From positions 1-64,000 of the forward strand of contig JBILKR010000008.1 of NCBI GenBank assembly GCA_044376575.1: DNA of 64,000 nt. The letters run 5' to 3'. Below the pieces are notes generated by a model, which saw nothing but the letters and a program-made list of their open reading frames with translations, did not search any database and was not told the DNA's origin. The position numbers and the translations under genes were made by a program. Below, in pieces: positions 62,818 through 64,000 of the stretch (the stretch's first letter is position 1; each line of letters starts with the position of its first letter). The stretch comes from BA4 sp044376575. GTDB lineage: Bacteria; Bacteroidota; Bacteroidia; CAIKAF01.

Positions 62818-63612
62818 ATGAATTTTCATGTAGCAGGATATCACGCAGGAGATAGATTAAACATAAAGGAATTAAAAAATAATCTTCCTTATTATTGTAT
62901 TTATGCTGACCCCAACGAGCTTATTTATCAGTTGGGTGAATTTCAGTTCATTCATTTTTTTGATTACGGAAGTATTGTCTTATTTGGGAAAGAGGACCTG
63001 AGTCTTCTATCAATCTGGCAAACTATAAAACAAGAAATCGGTAACATTGATTCTGTGGTTAAATCTGAGTCTTTTGATGTGGAAGTGAATGAAAGTGCAG
63101 AGTATAAAGTATTGTTCGACCGTGTTGTTTTACCAAAAATACATGGAGATATAATAAAAATTATTTCACTCAATATTGCACAATCAGTAGCTCTTGATTT
63201 TTATACCGATCAGTCTAATCAGCTGCTTGAACACACCAGTCGATTTAGCAAAGAGTTGGAGGACAAAGGTAAATTTTCGCTTCGCGGAAAAAAACTCTTG
63301 AAATTTATTGGTCGCACATTGAATCTGAAAAACAGAATTGTAACCAATCTTTACATTTTTGATAGTCCCTATATTACATGGAATGATCAGATGTTAAATC
63401 AACTCAACAATGATTTATCAAGAGAACTGGATATCAAATCAAGACACAGCAGTATTCAGAATAATTTGAATACAGTAAAAGAAAATCTTGAAATCTTTAA
63501 TGATATTCATCAGCACATGAAAAGTGAGGTACTGGAATTGATTATCATTCTGCTCATCACATTTGAAATCATCAATGTGTTACTGGAAAGAATTCCTTCT
63601 CTTAACCTTTAA
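62818..63612 (+). CDS. RMD1/Sif2-type (DUF155) protein with C-terminal membrane helix
   Basis: A 264-residue protein of the RMD1/RMND1 (DUF155) family, whose eukaryotic members lie in mitochondria. A beta-rich N-terminal domain has YCIYADPNELIYQLGEFQFIHFFDYGSIVLFG (about 27-58). An alpha-helical section (about 120-235) contains LKNRIVTNLYIFDSPYITWNDQMLNQLNNDLSRELDIKSRHSSIQNNLNTVKENLEIFNDIHQHMKSEVLE, typical of the family, and the last 20-odd residues (LELIIILLITFEIINVLLERIP) form a membrane helix. It follows tyrS by 3 bases and overlaps the converging hydratase gene by 11 bases at the stops. Function in bacteria is unknown. Confidence 0.85.
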   Translation: MNFHVAGYHAGDRLNIKELKNNLPYYCIYADPNELIYQLGEFQFIHFFDYGSIVLFGKEDLSLLSIWQTIKQEIGNIDSVVKSESFDVEVNESAEYKVLFDRVVLPKIHGDIIKIISLNIAQSVALDFYTDQSNQLLEHTSRFSKELEDKGKFSLRGKKLLKFIGRTLNLKNRIVTNLYIFDSPYITWNDQMLNQLNNDLSRELDIKSRHSSIQNNLNTVKENLEIFNDIHQHMKSEVLELIIILLITFEIINVLLERIPSLNL

Positions 63613-64000
63613 AAGCCGGTTTCCTTTTTTCAAGAAATGCTGAAGTACCTTCTTTAAAATCAGCTGTTCCAAAGCAATCGCCAAATGATTGAATTTCTAC
63701 CTCAAAGCCATTGATACCGTTTTTAAATCCGGCATTCACGGATTGTATTGCAAATGAAATGGCAGATGGAGAATTTTTCATAATAGCATTGGCTAGTTTA
63801 ATACATTCATTCATTAAATCAACCTGGGCAAAAACTTTATTTACCAATCCCATTTTTTCTGCATCAGCAGCAGAAACCATTCCTGCAGTAAAAATCATTT
63901 CCATGGCACGACCTTTTCCAACCAACTGAGGAAGACGTTGCGTACCGCCGTATCCCGGAATTACACCCAGTGAAACTTCAGGCAATCCAAGTTTTGCGTT
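63602..64000 (-). CDS. Enoyl-CoA hydratase/isomerase family protein, C-terminal part (N-terminus beyond the window)
   Basis: At least 133 C-terminal residues are visible, reading NAKLGLPEVSLGVIPGYGGTQRLPQLVGKGRAMEMIFTAG. The LGVIPGYGGTQRL segment is the crotonase signature around the second catalytic Glu. It is followed by VNKVFAQVDLMNE and ends FLEKRKPAFKG, a typical crotonase end. The N-terminal oxyanion hole is outside the window, so whether it is a fatty-acid beta-oxidation hydratase or another crotonase cannot be decided. Confidence 0.9.
   Translation of the reverse strand, partial: NAKLGLPEVSLGVIPGYGGTQRLPQLVGKGRAMEMIFTAGMVSAADAEKMGLVNKVFAQVDLMNECIKLANAIMKNSPSAISFAIQSVNAGFKNGINGFEVEIQSFGDCFGTADFKEGTSAFLEKRKPAFKG

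Overview
The window is a stretch of chromosome from a member of the Bacteroidota, most likely Flavobacteriales or a close relative. The evidence is AT-rich DNA, many secreted proteins ending in a type IX secretion (T9SS) sorting domain, promoters of the TTG-N19/20-TAnnTTTG type, almost no Shine-Dalgarno sequences, a menaquinone pathway, and ABC-F, Porin_10-like and DUF6134-like families common in that phylum. I see no insertion sequence, prophage, rRNA operon or CRISPR array. Most of the window is core chromosome with accessory secreted proteins between core genes.

Layout. 1-2340: 5' part of era, an initiator tRNA, and a secreted hydrolase flanked by short inverted repeats. 2381-7175: T9SS adhesin-like protein, elongation factor P with an unusual tip residue, and a DPP4-type peptidase. 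7303-13852: TetR regulator plus a complete TolC/adaptor/RND efflux operon. 13931-19549: SF1 helicase, alaS, M23 peptidase. 19613-22203: T9SS protein, DUF2279-like protein, small lipoprotein. 22333-27959: alpha-oxoamine synthase with an SDR (possible sphingoid-type lipid branch), then HAD phosphatase, FucP-like sugar transporter and ROK kinase. 28024-30021: two-component system. 30087-38965: two T9SS proteins (one an M43 metalloprotease), then menF-menD-menB-menA and a DUF6134-like protein. 38974-42544: clpX, clpP, tig, tRNA-Leu. 42545-43495: long AT-rich intergenic region with palindromes, then a histone-H1-like Lys/Ala/Pro repeat protein. 43580-50572: PhoD-fold protein that has lost its metal ligands, secreted hydrolase, ABC-F ATPase, Kv-type channel and porin. 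50678-55086: collagen-like repeat protein, a YhcH-RdgB fusion, a small secreted protein and an intact PhoD-type lipoprotein. 55316-64000: VCBS/ASPIC protein, five-haem cytochrome with a T9SS tail, SDR, tyrS, RMD1/DUF155 protein and a partial enoyl-CoA hydratase.

How the parts work together: at least eight proteins carry T9SS-type C-terminal domains, so the cell puts much effort into its surface and secretome (adhesins, esterases, a metalloprotease, a cytochrome). The men genes supply the respiratory quinone. tig, clpP and clpX form the usual folding and proteolysis neighbourhood. Among the less ordinary items are the YhcH-RdgB fusion, the metal-site-dead PhoD paralogue, the T9SS-tailed multihaem cytochrome, the EF-P with Asn at the modification site, the period-structured histone-like and collagen-like genes, and the inverted repeats around the first hydrolase. 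All functional calls come from reading motifs by eye; no database search was run.
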